The position numbers and the translations under genes are program-made. Below, one piece after another: positions 52,434 to 64,000 of a stretch of 64,000 bases of DNA (positions are counted from its first letter, which is position 1; each line of letters begins with the position of its first letter). The DNA is taken from NCBI RefSeq assembly GCF_037975245.1, contig NC_092565.1:5340499-5404498 (forward strand). The letters are read 5' to 3'. The notes below the pieces were generated by a model. The model was not told the origin of the DNA and made no database searches. It saw only the letters and a list, made by a program, of their open reading frames with translations. This DNA comes from Apostichopus japonicus. Its lineage: Eukaryota; Echinodermata; Holothuroidea; Aspidochirotida; Stichopodidae.

Positions 52434-52662
52434 GTGATAAGAATAGTTTAAGTTTAAGGTGAATGGAGACCTGCAAGAAAAGCTAAAGAGTTGTCATTAT
52501 TCAGCAGCTTACCCCAAAAATGCTTGTTTATGTACAGGATGTTGTAAACATTGAAAAATACGCAAGGAACTTTGATGCTTTCAAGCTCAGACCACAACCA
52601 ATCATTGTCTGCAGAAGTAGCCATCTCTGCCCTACACATGCATATGTCATGCATATGTCATC

Positions 52663-54400
52663 AGGCGCGTATCCAGGATTTTCAAACCCGGGGGGCGCGA
52701 ATTACTATCTAAGCGGAGCGCCACCATCGGTTGGCGCGCAGCGTACAAGAAAATTTCTTGTTTTGAAACCCCCCAGATCACCGGAAACGGCACTTCTCGG
52801 GCTTGAAATGACCAACCAGATGTACACTTTTTGCCTGAGAACCAAGTATTTCCTAATAGTTTTTTTTTCCCATCCATAACCTTTTTGAAGATTGTCAACC
52901 CGGCACACATCATGTTCGACCTGATCGCATCTCCTGTGGGTCTTTGCTTTTGTAGGTGATTCTACGTCGCGGCCCACAATACCCGTCAGCCCCACTTTTC
53001 AAGGTTTTAAGCCCCATATTTGTTCAGAATTTGAAAATTCACATTTCTCGTGAATAAACTCACTTCAAAACATACCCATAATGTTGTACAAAATTTCATC
53101 TATGGACAACCAATATAGAAAAACTTCCTTCAACCCCTAACAGACCGGTCAAAATTGCACGAGTAGAGGGAAGTGTGATGCAGAATGTTGGTCAGAAATT
53201 TTCTAAAATTCAGACACAGTTAATTTATTGATGTACAAATATTAAAACCTCTTATAACGGCTATTATAAAACTTGGTTGAAGGAAATGAAAAAATAGCAG
53301 ATATTTCCGAAACCGAACACTACACACATAGGCGTAGGAGGCGCGGCGGCAGTGGCGGAGCTAGGGGTATTGGTCAGGAGTGGCGAGAATGGTCTGTAGG
53401 GGCGCTTTCGACACTTTCTAAGCGGAGCGGCACCACTGGTTGGCGCGTAGCGTACAGAAAATTTTTGAGTAAAGATACTCCCTAGATCGCCGGAAATGAC
53501 CCTTTCCGGGCCTGGCTAATATGCAGATAAACGAAGAATAAGGTGTCATCGCCAAATTACACCAACAAAATGTGACAAATGTCAATAAGTAGATGAGAGC
53601 GCAATAAAAAAGTCAATAATCTAGAATAAGTAAAAAGTGGTAAAGAGCTGAAAAAGGCGCCAGCAGTCCATTTGAGTCCGTCAGGGGGGGCATCCGCTGC
53701 GCATCCACTGCGCGGCGGGGGTGCAGCCCCTAATTCGCCATTACTAATGTAAAAGAGAGTTTTGACATAATTGGACCTCCATGCTTTTTATACATCTACA
53801 TGAGACATGTCGTTGTTTACATTAGCATCCCGCGGTGTACTGCGCAATTTTAACGGACCGTACGGTACATGATGGCATGCGATGTAATAACCGATGCTTG
53901 CTTATATGATATTGACATGAACACGTTGAATGCGCGCGAAGCTCGCGAAAATTTTTGGTTATTTTTTCAGGCAAGTCGGACAGTTTTGAGGCTTTTCATC
54001 CTGGAACGCCATTTTCATGCTCACTGATATGATGTGATATCTGCTGTTTGCGTTACAAATTCGAACAGGCGCGTAGCGAGGAATTTGCCAAGGGAGGGGC
54101 GAAGCCTGTAGGCAAATTATCTAAGCGTAGCGCCACCATAGGTTGGCGCGAAGCGTACAAGAAAATTTTGGCCGAAAATGCCTCCCTGCAGATCGCTGGA
54201 AATGGCACTACCCAGGACCATTTGTTAGCGCGAAGCGTACAAGCAAATTTTGGCCGAAAATGTCTCCCAGATCGCTGGAAATGACACTTCCCAGGCCTTG
54301 TAAGTTGCCTCTAAGCACTTTCTATTTTGAAATTACTTAGCGATATCATTTAAAAAAATGCTGAATGGGGGGGGGGGCGGGCGGTCGCCCCCATTCCAAA
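52663..54400. mobile_element. GC-rich cluster of nested hAT-type fragments
   Basis: End-like motifs are caggcgcgtatccagg (52663), cataggcgtaggagg (53327), cagtggcggagctagg (53349) and caggcgcgtagcgagg (54066). The shared palindromic core (gcgccaccatcggttggcgc or a variant) occurs at 52718, 53427 and 54129. An 86-bp tandem copy of gcgaagcgtacaag-aaattttggccgaaaatg lies at about 54145-54300. ggggtgcagcccctaattcgcc at 53710 (shown without its flanks) matches the interior of the 48.6-kb element. Individual boundaries and target duplications could not be resolved. Confidence 0.6.
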
Positions 54401-54639
54401 ATGCGTCATGTTCTCCGACGACACGGTCGAGTTCGAGAACAGCCACAGTTGGTTTCATAGCACAATTCTACACACGCGTTATGATAGACCATATATAGTA
54501 TATATATAGATCATTAGTGAGAGAGGAAAATGGAAACGTCAAAAAATGGAGTTGTCGGTGTAAGGGGTAGGGTGAGTCACACTTTTACGAAATCATTGAT
54601 CCGTCACTGGCTACCCTTCAGCGCTGTAATGATGTCACT

Positions 54640-54815
54640 GTTCCTCTTTCTCTTCCCGGTGTCTTCGCGTTTTTCTTTTACTCCCTCCTTTTCTCCTTTT
54701 TCTCTCTTTTTTTTTCTTTTTCTTTTCCCTTCCTTCCTCTCCTCCTCCTCTTTTTTCCCCTCTTTTTTCCTTTTTTCTTCTCTTTTTTTTCTCTCCTCTT
54801 TTTCTTACCCGGGGG
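54640..54815. repeat. Polypyrimidine tract (plus strand)
   Basis: About 175 bases are almost wholly C and T, purest at 54686-54806. The opposite-strand frames rich in Lys, Arg, Glu and Gly are products of this bias. Confidence 0.95.
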
Positions 54816-54855
54816 GCGCGCGCCCCCAACGCCCCCCCTGGATACGCACCTGGTC
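54808..54855 (-). mobile_element. Right end of a hAT-like element
   Basis: The sequence ends ...cccccctggatacgcacctg. Reversed, this is CAGGTGCGTATCCAGGGGGG, matching the left end at 52663 in 15 of the first 16 positions. Its octamer (gtcatgtt) does not match the flank at 52663 or 54066, so its partner end is unknown. Confidence 0.55.
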
Positions 54856-54959
54856 ATGTTTGAGAGGCATGCGCTTCCCCAACCCTCTTTTCTTAACGCT
54901 ATTGACATCTGTTGTAAAGACCATTCACATCATGGATGTGGAGTTCTAACTCAACTGCT

Positions 54960-56199
54960 AAATAGTGTGGTAATTTCTTGCAAATGTCATATATGAGTTC
55001 GTAGATTTGAACATTCCAAGTTCCATCAGGAGCATCCGAGCTTTCATATACAGTTTCTTGAAGTTACCGTTGTATCCATTTCTCAGTGTTCATTTTAATT
55101 AAAAATGTTAATTCTCCTCATTTTCTGTCACTCCCTGAAGGCCATTAATTTGCTTGTATATAGTTATTAAATATCATATTTTGCTTCCTCTGTAATCAGA
55201 GTAAGTACTCAAATTCCGTTTGAAATAAACACAAATCATTTTGGGAAAAAAGTGCTGGAAAATTAACGTTTGTTGGAAGATTTACATGCATGCGCAAATT
55301 CTTAAATCGACATACAAAAGGATGGGAAATAAATGATTCAGTATATATGTTGCAACAGTCATTTTCAGGTCTACGTTCGTATCCATGTAAATCATTGGTT
55401 TCGAAATTGTGTTTAGAAATGTTTGTAGTACTGTGGTGAGGCATGTGGTAAATTGCATGTGTAGAGTGTCATTGGACCAGCTCCTTTTAATTAATGGCAG
55501 TAAAATTTGTTGTTTCATGGTACTTCGTTCCTCTATCTCAGCATAGCTACAAGGAATCAGTCATCCCCACCCCCCCCCCATCCCTGCATCTCTGCTTTAT
55601 CTTTCACATCACCATTCTTAATAGTATACCCTAGACATATCACGATTGGATATAACCCTGACTTGATCTCGTCGCATGAAAGAACCATGTGATTTACCAT
55701 ATACAGTACGACCATTCTTAACACTCAATAGACACCTCAACTTTTGGAAATTTTATTATGGACATAACTTTCTCTTTTATTTTAAATAAAGTTTTGTGTC
55801 ATAAAGTGTTATCAGGTGAATAATATCAAGAAGCTGTGGAATTACCATTTTTTATAGATGACTATAGTCCACCTGTATGCTCGTTAATACGTGTGTAAGC
55901 AACTAGCAAGGTTGTCTGTGATATCACATGATTGATTCCATGAGAGAGCCATGTGAATCACCATGGTTACGGTAAGACCATTTTAACACTTAATAACTAC
56001 TTTAAAAACCTATCGCAAATTATTTTTTTTCGCAACTTTCATTTTTATTAAATTTGTGCCATAAAGTGTTATCAGGTGCCATGTTTTAATCAACCGTATA
56101 CTGGTCGTTTACATGTATATATATATAATATATATATATAATATATATATACATATATATATATATAATATATATATATATATATAAATATATATTTAT

Positions 56200-56296
<97 letters not shown>

Positions 56297-57680
56297 ACTA
56301 ACTATTTGTCTTTGTGTATGTTATATGTATGCAACAATATTTTTTTGTGATAACACAGGAAACATAGAATTCAGTTACGTTAATTCAATTTAACTCGTAA
56401 AAAGTACTTATGAAACAAAAACTCGGCAGGCAAGTATTCAAGTTCCCAGGATTAAATTATTGTATTGATCAGTTTTTATTGTTTCCTATAACTTTCAAAA
56501 AGCTGTAGTTTACAATGGCTATCCCATTAATATATGTACATGTTACATTCAGATATGGATGGGACATTCAGTTGTACTTTAAATTGTAAAATAAAAACAG
56601 TCTATAGCTTTGCCAATTGGTGTGCTTGAAGTTTTTGTTCGAAATCCAAATAACGGCATCAGGACTAATAAAATATGTGTTTGGAAAGTGAAAGAAGATT
56701 TTGTTTTGTTGTCTTTTCAGCAATATTGCTTCAGACACATATGATTTATTAAGCTAAGTATAATTATAAGCATCAGGACTAATGAAATATGTTTTTTTGC
56801 AAAGTGAAAGAAGTTGTTTTTGTCTTGACTGCAATATTGCATGATATACCCATGATTTACTAAGTAAAGTATAAGTTAAGGAAATGAAATTTACTTCCCT
56901 ATACGGCATTGACCCCTTTTTTTCAGGGTACGTTAACACCTTGCAGTAACAAACAGGACAAGACATGTCCCTGGTGTGAAGGGGTTGAAATATCTAGCCA
57001 TCCACCCACAACCCCTTTCAAAATCACCGTTTTAAGGATAACAAATTGCCCAATCAAAAGAATACCTGCCTAATTATAGTTCATTATATTTCTACCCAAT
57101 AAGTAGAAAGAAAGTATATTGACCATTTTATTCTGTAAGTACTCGTTGGCTTATTTTAGGGGGAAACTTTATTGGTCAATCTAGTTTCACCCAACCGTTA
57201 GGTAAACCCAATAAATGATTGGACATATACTTGTCCAGAGTTGGTTCACATATTTGTCCCACCGTTTAAGAGTGTACATAAACATTGACATGATGATCTC
57301 TGGAGACAATGATGTCACCATGCAGGAGTTGTTATAGAACAACCCTCTGACGTCACCATGCCCCATTTTTGTCCTTTTCCTTTATTATCTTTTCATATTC
57401 ATATTCCCTTCTGAAGCCTCCTCCGAGATCTCGCCGGGCAAAGAAATTGTATTAGTATGTTATATAACATGATCAAAATACATCGAAAATAAAACCGAAA
57501 GTAAACCCCACCAATTAAATAATAAAATGTAAACATACCTTATATTGGTTTTGGTTGGGTCTAACAAATCACTCCCTGTCGTCTACTTCTGTTAAGTTTC
57601 CAAGAAGTCCCAGTTATGCCAGAATTTTAATCAATCTGTCGATAAGAAAACAGTTCTTCTTGTTGTTAAGATCATTAATG
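54960..57680. other. Intergenic, no gene recognised
   Basis: It includes a complex AT-rich microsatellite at 56117-56297 and a local near-duplication at 56655-56870 (catcaggactaat.aaatatgt, gtgaaagaag, gcaatattgc). At 55277-55440 the plus strand has an open frame of about 50 codons without a recognised family. Confidence 0.45.
56117..56297. repeat. (AT)n with ataata and atgtat variants
   Basis: About 180 bases of nearly pure alternating AT. Confidence 0.95.
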
Positions 57681-57688
57681 TCGAGTGC

Positions 57689-58335
57689 AAGGGCGGCGGA
57701 AGCACTTTTAATCTGGGGGGGCACCGACATCAAAGGGCACTTTGCAGAAATTCGATTGGACTGATGCAGCCTGATATTTAGTACCCTTTATAACTCTTAT
57801 TGTATTATCTTATTTTCGTATACACATCACTCCATCAACGCCCCCCCCCACCCTCAAGGAAAAAATGCATACTAGCACTGCAATATCCAATGTGCAAATT
57901 GGGAAACAAGGAACAAGTTTTCTTTGAAGACAGAATGAGGTGAAATCATGCTAGTTGCTAATGTAGGAATCTTCCGAATTAGAGTTTATTTCTTGTTAAT
58001 ATCTTAACAAATTTTTTTCCATTCGAAATAGCTTTGAGTTTGACCCACAGAAATTCATTAAAAGTCAGGGGCGTAGCCAGGATTGCAAAGTTGTAAAGGC
58101 ACGACTATCTGAGCGGAGCGCCACCATCGGTTGGCGCGGAACGTACTATAAAATTTTGGTTTACAAACCCCTCAGATGGCCGGAAACGGCCCTTCCCGAG
58201 TGTTCCTTCTGGTTCCCTGGCCTCTTGCTAACTTGAGACACCTCAATTTTTATGTAGAAAAAGGGCACATTTTTAACCTGAGGAAAAGTGGGGGGGGCAC
58301 GTGCCCCCTGTGCCCCCCCGGTTCCGCCGCCCTTG
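57689..58335. mobile_element. hAT element (647 bp) with perfect TIRs and target duplication, carrying a second element
   Basis: CAAGGGCGGCGGAA at 57689-57702 is exactly inverted at 58322-58335. GTCGAGTG flanks both sides (57681-57688 and 58336-58343), an 8-bp hAT target duplication without mismatch. Inside, caggggcgtagccagg at 58066 starts a copy of the 24.6-kb family with its palindromic core at 58118-58137, so at least one later insertion is nested here. No transposase is visible. Confidence 0.9.
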
Positions 58336-58349
58336 GTCGAGTGAAATCC

Positions 58350-59510
58350 CGGTTAACTGTATCTATGTATCATTTATGTGTATAACAGATTCAGCAACAA
58401 ATTCATCAAACAATATCCCATCAAAACCTTGAAGCAAAAAAATACAACAGGAAGAAGAAAAATATGAGAAAAAAGAGGGGGGGGGGACATAGAAAGAAAA
58501 AAGAATGAAGGAAAAGTACAAAAAAAATCACTACCGTTGGATAGACCTAATCAAGCAATGGTAATTTTTAATTACAAGCCGTCTAATATGTGATGTTATT
58601 TCAGTCAGAGATTCCCCCCGCTCCCTTGTCGTGACGTTATAAGGAACGCCGAAGGTGAAATAAGTAATCAGATATTTATCGGTAATTCTATCAAAGTTAT
58701 AATATATACATAAGTCTTATTGTTGGACAACCCTGCCTGTAATCAGGCAGATCGTGCGGACAGATCGATTGAACATGGCCAACAACAGGTAATGAAAATA
58801 AAAAAGAAGGGAAAATAAGGGATTAAAAAAATGATTTTTTTTGAGGGTTAAATCGATCGGAAGATATGCATCAAAAATACTTTACGAATGGAAAGAATTT
58901 AGTTGGGGTAACCGATACGACTTATACCGTGATTTCAATAAAACAACAACCCAAGAACATATTTTATTTTTTAATTCATAATTTATCTGTTGGATACTAT
59001 GATAAGCTATATGGTAAAAGTAGAGAGTTACTGTATCAGATCTCAACATGAAGTGAGGGAAAATTGCTTTGTCAAAAATAAAACTGAAAAAAAACACATT
59101 ACTTGAGAGGTGCGATTCATACGGCTGTGTGTTGCTAATGTAATATAGTCTACTTATACTTTTTGCTCTCAGTGATCTAAAGATCATGTAAACAGAGTTG
59201 ATTTGTTAAGCTTCTTCTTTATAGGCAAAGAATAATTCATCTAAAGGCATTAAAAAAAATTATCGACGTCACGTGATCCACAATCCTCCTGATCGAAAGT
59301 GAAACGATTGAAGTTCATGGCCCTTTCCCTTGATTGAATCTTTGATTGGAATCTCATTCCTTCGATTGGAATTCTAATCCTTCCGATTGAAATTTAGACA
59401 CATTGTCATGGGCAAAGATTGCTCGGGTCAGGAATTAACGTAAAAACATAGGTATATTTTGATATATAGTCATACTGTTTAGCATCTATGTTTACAACCA
59501 CCCACTGTGT
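58350..59510. other. Intergenic, no gene recognised
   Basis: AT-rich, with a short G9 run near 58482. Near 59320-59395 the motif cttgattgaatctttgattgga recurs in variant form three times (ttgattggaat, tcgattggaat, ccgattgaaat). Confidence 0.45.
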
Positions 59511-59519
59511 ACATTGCCT

Positions 59520-60030
59520 TATCAGTTTGTACTGTGAATAAGAGACAACCGTTAATCAGTATGAACTGAATTGTGTTAAAACACCGCAACACATGTTGGA
59601 CCTGTCAGCAGGAGCTACTGTGGAAAAAAAATACTAACAGACGAATTCATTACTCAAAGGTTGTTTCAACTAATAACTTGTAAGGAATCTAAACAACTGT
59701 CCCTATATGTTTGACTGGTAAGTATACCTTGAAAAGATGGTTCAAATTGCAGGTTTTAAGCGTTTTCCGGTAAAGTGTCATCCACTTCCTGTTAAATTGT
59801 GGACGAAATTATTGGCGAAACTTTTAGAGTGGTCTGGCTAGTCCAGTTAATCGCCATACATATGATTGTATATTTATATTTTTTTTTTCTGTTGTAAGTC
59901 CTTCTCAGTAGCAACTGTTCGTAAATGTAACACATGTTAAGAAATGATAACACACATCAGTTTTAACTGATTAACGGGTGACCCACCCTAAACCAGTTTA
60001 AACTGATACAGCCATGAGAATCGACTGATA
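59520..60030. mobile_element. Dispersed ~0.5-kb repeat, copy 2 of 2
   Basis: Collinear with 14062-14580 in the same orientation over about 500 bases, with many substitutions and small gaps. Shared landmarks include actgtgaataagagacaacc, ctactgtggaaaaa, tactcaaagg.tgtttcaact and taacacatgttaagaaat. Non-coding; family unknown. Confidence 0.75.
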
Positions 60031-60039
60031 CAACACAAC

Positions 60040-62400
60040 TCTGTGATCCGTTATACACAGTCCTATGTTTGTCTATAGCTGCAGTGATCATTTATATGGG
60101 GAGGTTTGAATACAATTCAATCACCAATATCGAATGTCTAAAAAGGCTGTTAAATTAAGTCAGAATGTGAACTTACAGGACTTGGAAATCAATTGACATT
60201 AATTCATCGCAAATGGAATGTTTCGTGTTTGAGTGTAGGAGCCCTGCAAGGCTGAAGAGTTATTCGATATTAGGGTAAAAGTTTTTTTTTTGGCAACCAT
60301 CACTTTCCAATACGACTTAAAACAGTTCGCCAATATCGGTGTTACCTCCGCACCTTGCACATCAAATCTGAAGTAATCACAAGCCAAATGGGTTACCCTT
60401 TGGAGAAAACGCAGAGACAAGCAGCATAATATTGTTCACGATATCCATAGACTGTGAAATCACAGAGCGTACTACATGAAGTACATAAATATGTTTTCAT
60501 CTTAAACTGCATACAGCCATTCCCCTTACTGATTGCGATGTCTGAACAAAATGGATTTGAGGCCTATCGTATTCAACCTCCACTGAGATTTCACTAGAGT
60601 CTATGACTGTATAATAAGCTTTAAGAAAAAAGCCCCACAAGATTTGCATTATTCAATTTTTACATAGTAAGAAAACTATTAAAAATTTCCTCGATTAAAT
60701 TGGGTATAAATATTTATAAGATAAGCTTCCTCAAGGATTGATATTCTGGGAATGGTTTGATTGCGATATTTAACATGGTAGAATGGATTACGTTGATGGA
60801 TACGTTATGATCAACATCCCACTCTTGATACACACGCACAACCCCGGGCAACCAAACTCCCACTGTTGACACATACAACATTACAACAGTTTCATTTAAA
60901 GGAGAAAGCGTCCATATATATTTATAGGCACTGCGGTTTTTTCCAGTAATTCTGGCTTTCAAAAGATATAGGCTTGTATAGCATGCGTACAAAAGCAGGA
61001 GTAGGTATACATGTATAATTCCCTGGTTATGGCTACACGCAAGAGTTTAAAGATCTAAACACAAGTACTAATATCTGATCTATAGATTTCCAAAATACTC
61101 CGAGTAGGTGTGTATGAGTATATAAATCCATTTGGGCGAGTACACACGTATGAGCAACCATAATAGAATACTATTGAAAGTGCGATGACATGGACCAAAG
61201 GCTGTGACATGGAAAGAACAGTTAACGCTATAGATGCAATATATGTCAAGAACGTAGTTTCAGGCATTTCTTCTTTCAATTTTACGTTTTTATTTTTCAT
61301 ATCCATAAACACATATCGTGAGATTATAGAAATACATTTGCGTCCAACAACAGAATAATGCACTATTTTCTTTTCATGTTGTATAGCAAAGGACCTTCGA
61401 TATTAAATTTCCGCAGCCTTTCATTTTGAAGGTTATTTTGAAATTAAATTTCGTCATATATATTTAATGAAAAGAAGAAAGAAAGAAAACATGCAATTAA
61501 ACCATTCTTTTAGTAGAACAATGTTTGTTTTGCTTATATTTTCAACTCATTCTTCTCTCAGATATTATTCATTCTTCTCTCAGATATTATTTTCTATTAT
61601 TGAGTAGATCACATGAGAGAATAACGTTTCATATTTCTTCTGAAGACATTCCACCAATTCCCCTCCCCGATTTTTTGTTTTGACAACCCTTCTAAGATAT
61701 AAAGGGTAATAAACAAAAGCTTTAATATAATATCAAATTCCCTGCAGATTTGTGTTGAATGAATTAGTAATTAAAGCAAAGTATGCAATATTTTTTATTA
61801 ATGTCGTTTTAATATTGACCTCAAATTTTGGCAATACGATGTTAGAAACTTTCAAAAAATCTTCTGAAAGAAGTTCAAATGTGACATTATCTAGTCACCT
61901 TTCCTTGAATTTTAAGTCCTTTAAGACAATGTTCATAAAAGATTCATGACTTGAAAGAAGAAAAAAGATTCTCATTATATGAAATCAATGTGAATGAAAT
62001 GGGTGAGTGCCTGAGTGGGGAATCTTCAATAGTAAGTCAATTTATTTATATTTCTTAGGAAACGGAAGTGCACACAAACTGCATATAACATTGACCGGGT
62101 ATAATCTGTGTGTAAATTATTCATTAGCAAAATCAAATTTTCAAAGATAAGCCGATTATTGGTGCTATTATAGGCTCTTACGTTGTCAATAACTGTCACT
62201 ACAGTAAAACACGTGTAGCTTTTCATATATTTTTGACTTTTCCAGAGACATGCAGCATTACATCAAGAGGATTTGAATCTCATATGAAGATGAACTGAGA
62301 TGAAGATGAGGTTTTATATTAAGAAATATCATCCATGTTTGGAAGATGTTCATAAATTATTCAAGTGAGAGAAAGGTAAAATAAGCAAAAATTAAAACCT
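60040..62400. other. Intergenic, no gene recognised
   Basis: Minus-strand frames of 92 and 102 codons (60714-60992 and 61055-61363) resemble no family and lack clear splice context. A 23-bp direct repeat (cattcttctctcagatatta) occurs at 61550-61593. Confidence 0.4.
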
Positions 62401-62411
62401 TCTTTCGGATA

Positions 62412-63550
62412 ATGCAACGCATGAGTCGGATTAGCGTTCCTAACTTGTCAATTCGACAAAAAGTTCATATCTTTCTGCAGAAAATACAAGTTGTGTTTGG
62501 TGTTGCGCAAGGGTCAGTTATTGGACCTAAATTATATTCTATGTACACTAGACCCATTGGTGAAATCATCAGTAGTCAGCAATTGCATTACCATCGTTAT
62601 GCCGACGGAACCCTGACAAATATAGGCTATACCACCATGAATGCACGTTTTTGCACCCACACTAATATTGTCCCCAAGGCGGCATGTGTTAGTGGGCAAG
62701 GTGACACATGGCTGTCCAAACATACGTTAAAACTAAATTGCGATAAAACAGAGTTTATCATTTTCTCACCAAAACACAGGCCCGCTGGTCCCGATTAATT
62801 TCTTCCTCTTATGCTTGGCGATACTACGGTTGAACCAGCTGATTGTGTTAGGAACTTAGGAGTTTGACAGTAACCTCAATACTGAAAAAAACCCAGATAA
62901 ATACTATTTGTTAAAGCTGTTATCTCTCCATTAGGAACATCGGTCGCATACGTCATTGCATCACTGCAGATCGACGTATGCAGATTGCTTGTCCGCGCAC
63001 GTGTAACCTTCCGATGAGATTATATATACTGTAACTCCCTTTTGCAGTCTGTGCCATTGCTCGTCTCCAGTGCATACAAAACACAGCTGCCCGCCTGATA
63101 GTCTAGCCTGCTAAACGGTATCACCACATCACCCCAATTCGTAAGAAACTTCATTGGCTCCCTGATAAGTACCGTATCCAATTCAAAATATTGGTCCTTA
63201 CATACATGGCATTTTATCATTTGGCTCCGTATAGTATACATAATTGTTATGATTAAGAAGCATCGCCCTAACCTCAATCTTAGACCTTCCAGCAACGCCT
63301 GCCTGATGTACCTGAAGTCTCACAAAGTATTACGGTGATCGGGGTTTCAGTGTGGCAGCTACAAAACGGTGGAAACTCTGTACCACAAAACATTAGCGAC
63401 GATAACTCATTAACTCATTTTCGGTGTAAAGTTAAATCGTATTTATTTAAGATAACCTATTAACTCTGTTTCTATCAATAATTGTTCTCATTGTAAAGCG
63501 CTTTAGAGCACGACTTGACTGGTTAGAGCGCTTTATAAATTTGGTATTTG
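62412..63550 (+). mobile_element. Decayed CR1/Jockey-group LINE, reverse transcriptase C-terminal half and 3' end
   Basis: The first frame (to 62798) reads GVAQGSVIGPKLYSMYTRPI, then LHYHRYADGT, then WLSKHTLKLNCDKTEFIIFS. These are the QGS..GP.L, YADD and LN.DKTE.I.F motifs of CR1-like reverse transcriptases. The catalytic box is YADG, so an essential Asp is lost. Frames beyond 62800 still show CVRNLGV, CRLLVRA, then L.SVPLLVS, but with several shifts and stops. The copy ends in agagcgctttataaatttgg, typical of LINE tails in this group. It is inactive. Confidence 0.85.
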
Positions 63551-64000
63551 TGTAGAAATTATTTACTTATCACAGCACATTCAATTTTGCCACAGTGACT
63601 GTTTATATAGCATTAAAGCTGGAAGTTGACAAATACCATTCCCCAACGCATCTTACCAAAGATAGGAAACAGAGGCACCATTTGCACAAGTTTGTATAGT
63701 TGATAATACCCTTAAATACAACAGTACAACCTGTACTGTGTGACATCAGGACACCAAAGTTAGAACCCTTATTCATGGAATGACCCATATCTAAAAGCGA
63801 AAATATGAATATCGTACACAGAGATATGTACGGTAACGCAGATGGTATTGCTTAACATTGTATGCATAACGACGTTTAGAAAAAAAAAAGATAGTTTGCA
63901 TAATCATTCTACAGCATCTCATATTTCACAATATTTTCAAGCATCTTTATTGATATGCATGTAAAATTGTAGAAACAAATGTATATACGCGTTGGGTTAG
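63551..64000. other. Right-edge sequence, no gene recognised
   Basis: AT-rich, with short frames only; nothing recognised. Confidence 0.5.

Noticed and set aside
54530..54949. 139-codon Phe/Ser-rich plus-strand frame and Lys/Arg-rich minus-strand frames
   Set aside because: They arise from the polypyrimidine tract and transposon ends; no domain and no splice context.
55196..55518. Overlapping frames on both strands that look exon- or transposase-like
   Set aside because: No family motif could be named and stops interrupt the best frame.
60714..61363. Two adjacent minus-strand frames of 92 and 102 codons
   Set aside because: No recognised domain and no consistent splice sites or phases.

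Overview
Animal (metazoan) nuclear DNA: AT-rich, intron-containing genes with GT/AG splice sites, many microsatellites and many transposon remnants. The gene set and the repeat style (hAT ends of the 'gcgtagccagg' type, CR1-like and Penelope-like remnants) suggest a marine invertebrate deuterostome, probably an echinoderm. That taxonomic guess is inference.

Three protein-coding genes can be supported. (1) HPS1, the BLOC-3 subunit, on the minus strand: six coding exons from the start codon at 4370 down to 516, all with matching splice phases; the gene runs off the left edge. (2) CACUL1, a cullin-domain protein, on the plus strand: seven exons from 8323 to the stop at 15665. It is divergent from HPS1, and the 4 kb between them is filled by nested transposons. 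(3) An aminergic, D2-like dopamine G-protein-coupled receptor on the minus strand at 33169-34497, with its whole coding region in one exon and a 3' splice site just upstream of the ATG. A single frameshifted exon of an ELAPOR1/2-like gene lies in reverse orientation inside an HPS1 intron and is called a pseudo-exon.

Most of the rest is repeat. Five short DNA transposons have 8-bp target-site duplications typical of hAT (6473-7841, 20283-20678, 24629-25992, 48628-48982, 57689-58335), and there are partial copies at 32.4 kb and a GC-rich cluster at 52.6-54.9 kb. Retroelement remnants are a non-LTR C-terminus at 16.4 kb, a Penelope-like tail at 26 kb and a decayed CR1-like reverse transcriptase at 62.4-63.5 kb. 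Tandem arrays include a perfect (CAT)105, a 39-bp minisatellite with four-unit higher-order structure, a diverged array of about 1.2 kb near 46 kb and many long (AT)n tracts. No convincing gene was found between 34.5 and 62.4 kb. The genes share no evident pathway; they are ordinary animal housekeeping and signalling genes in a transposon-rich landscape. No new multi-gene system was found.
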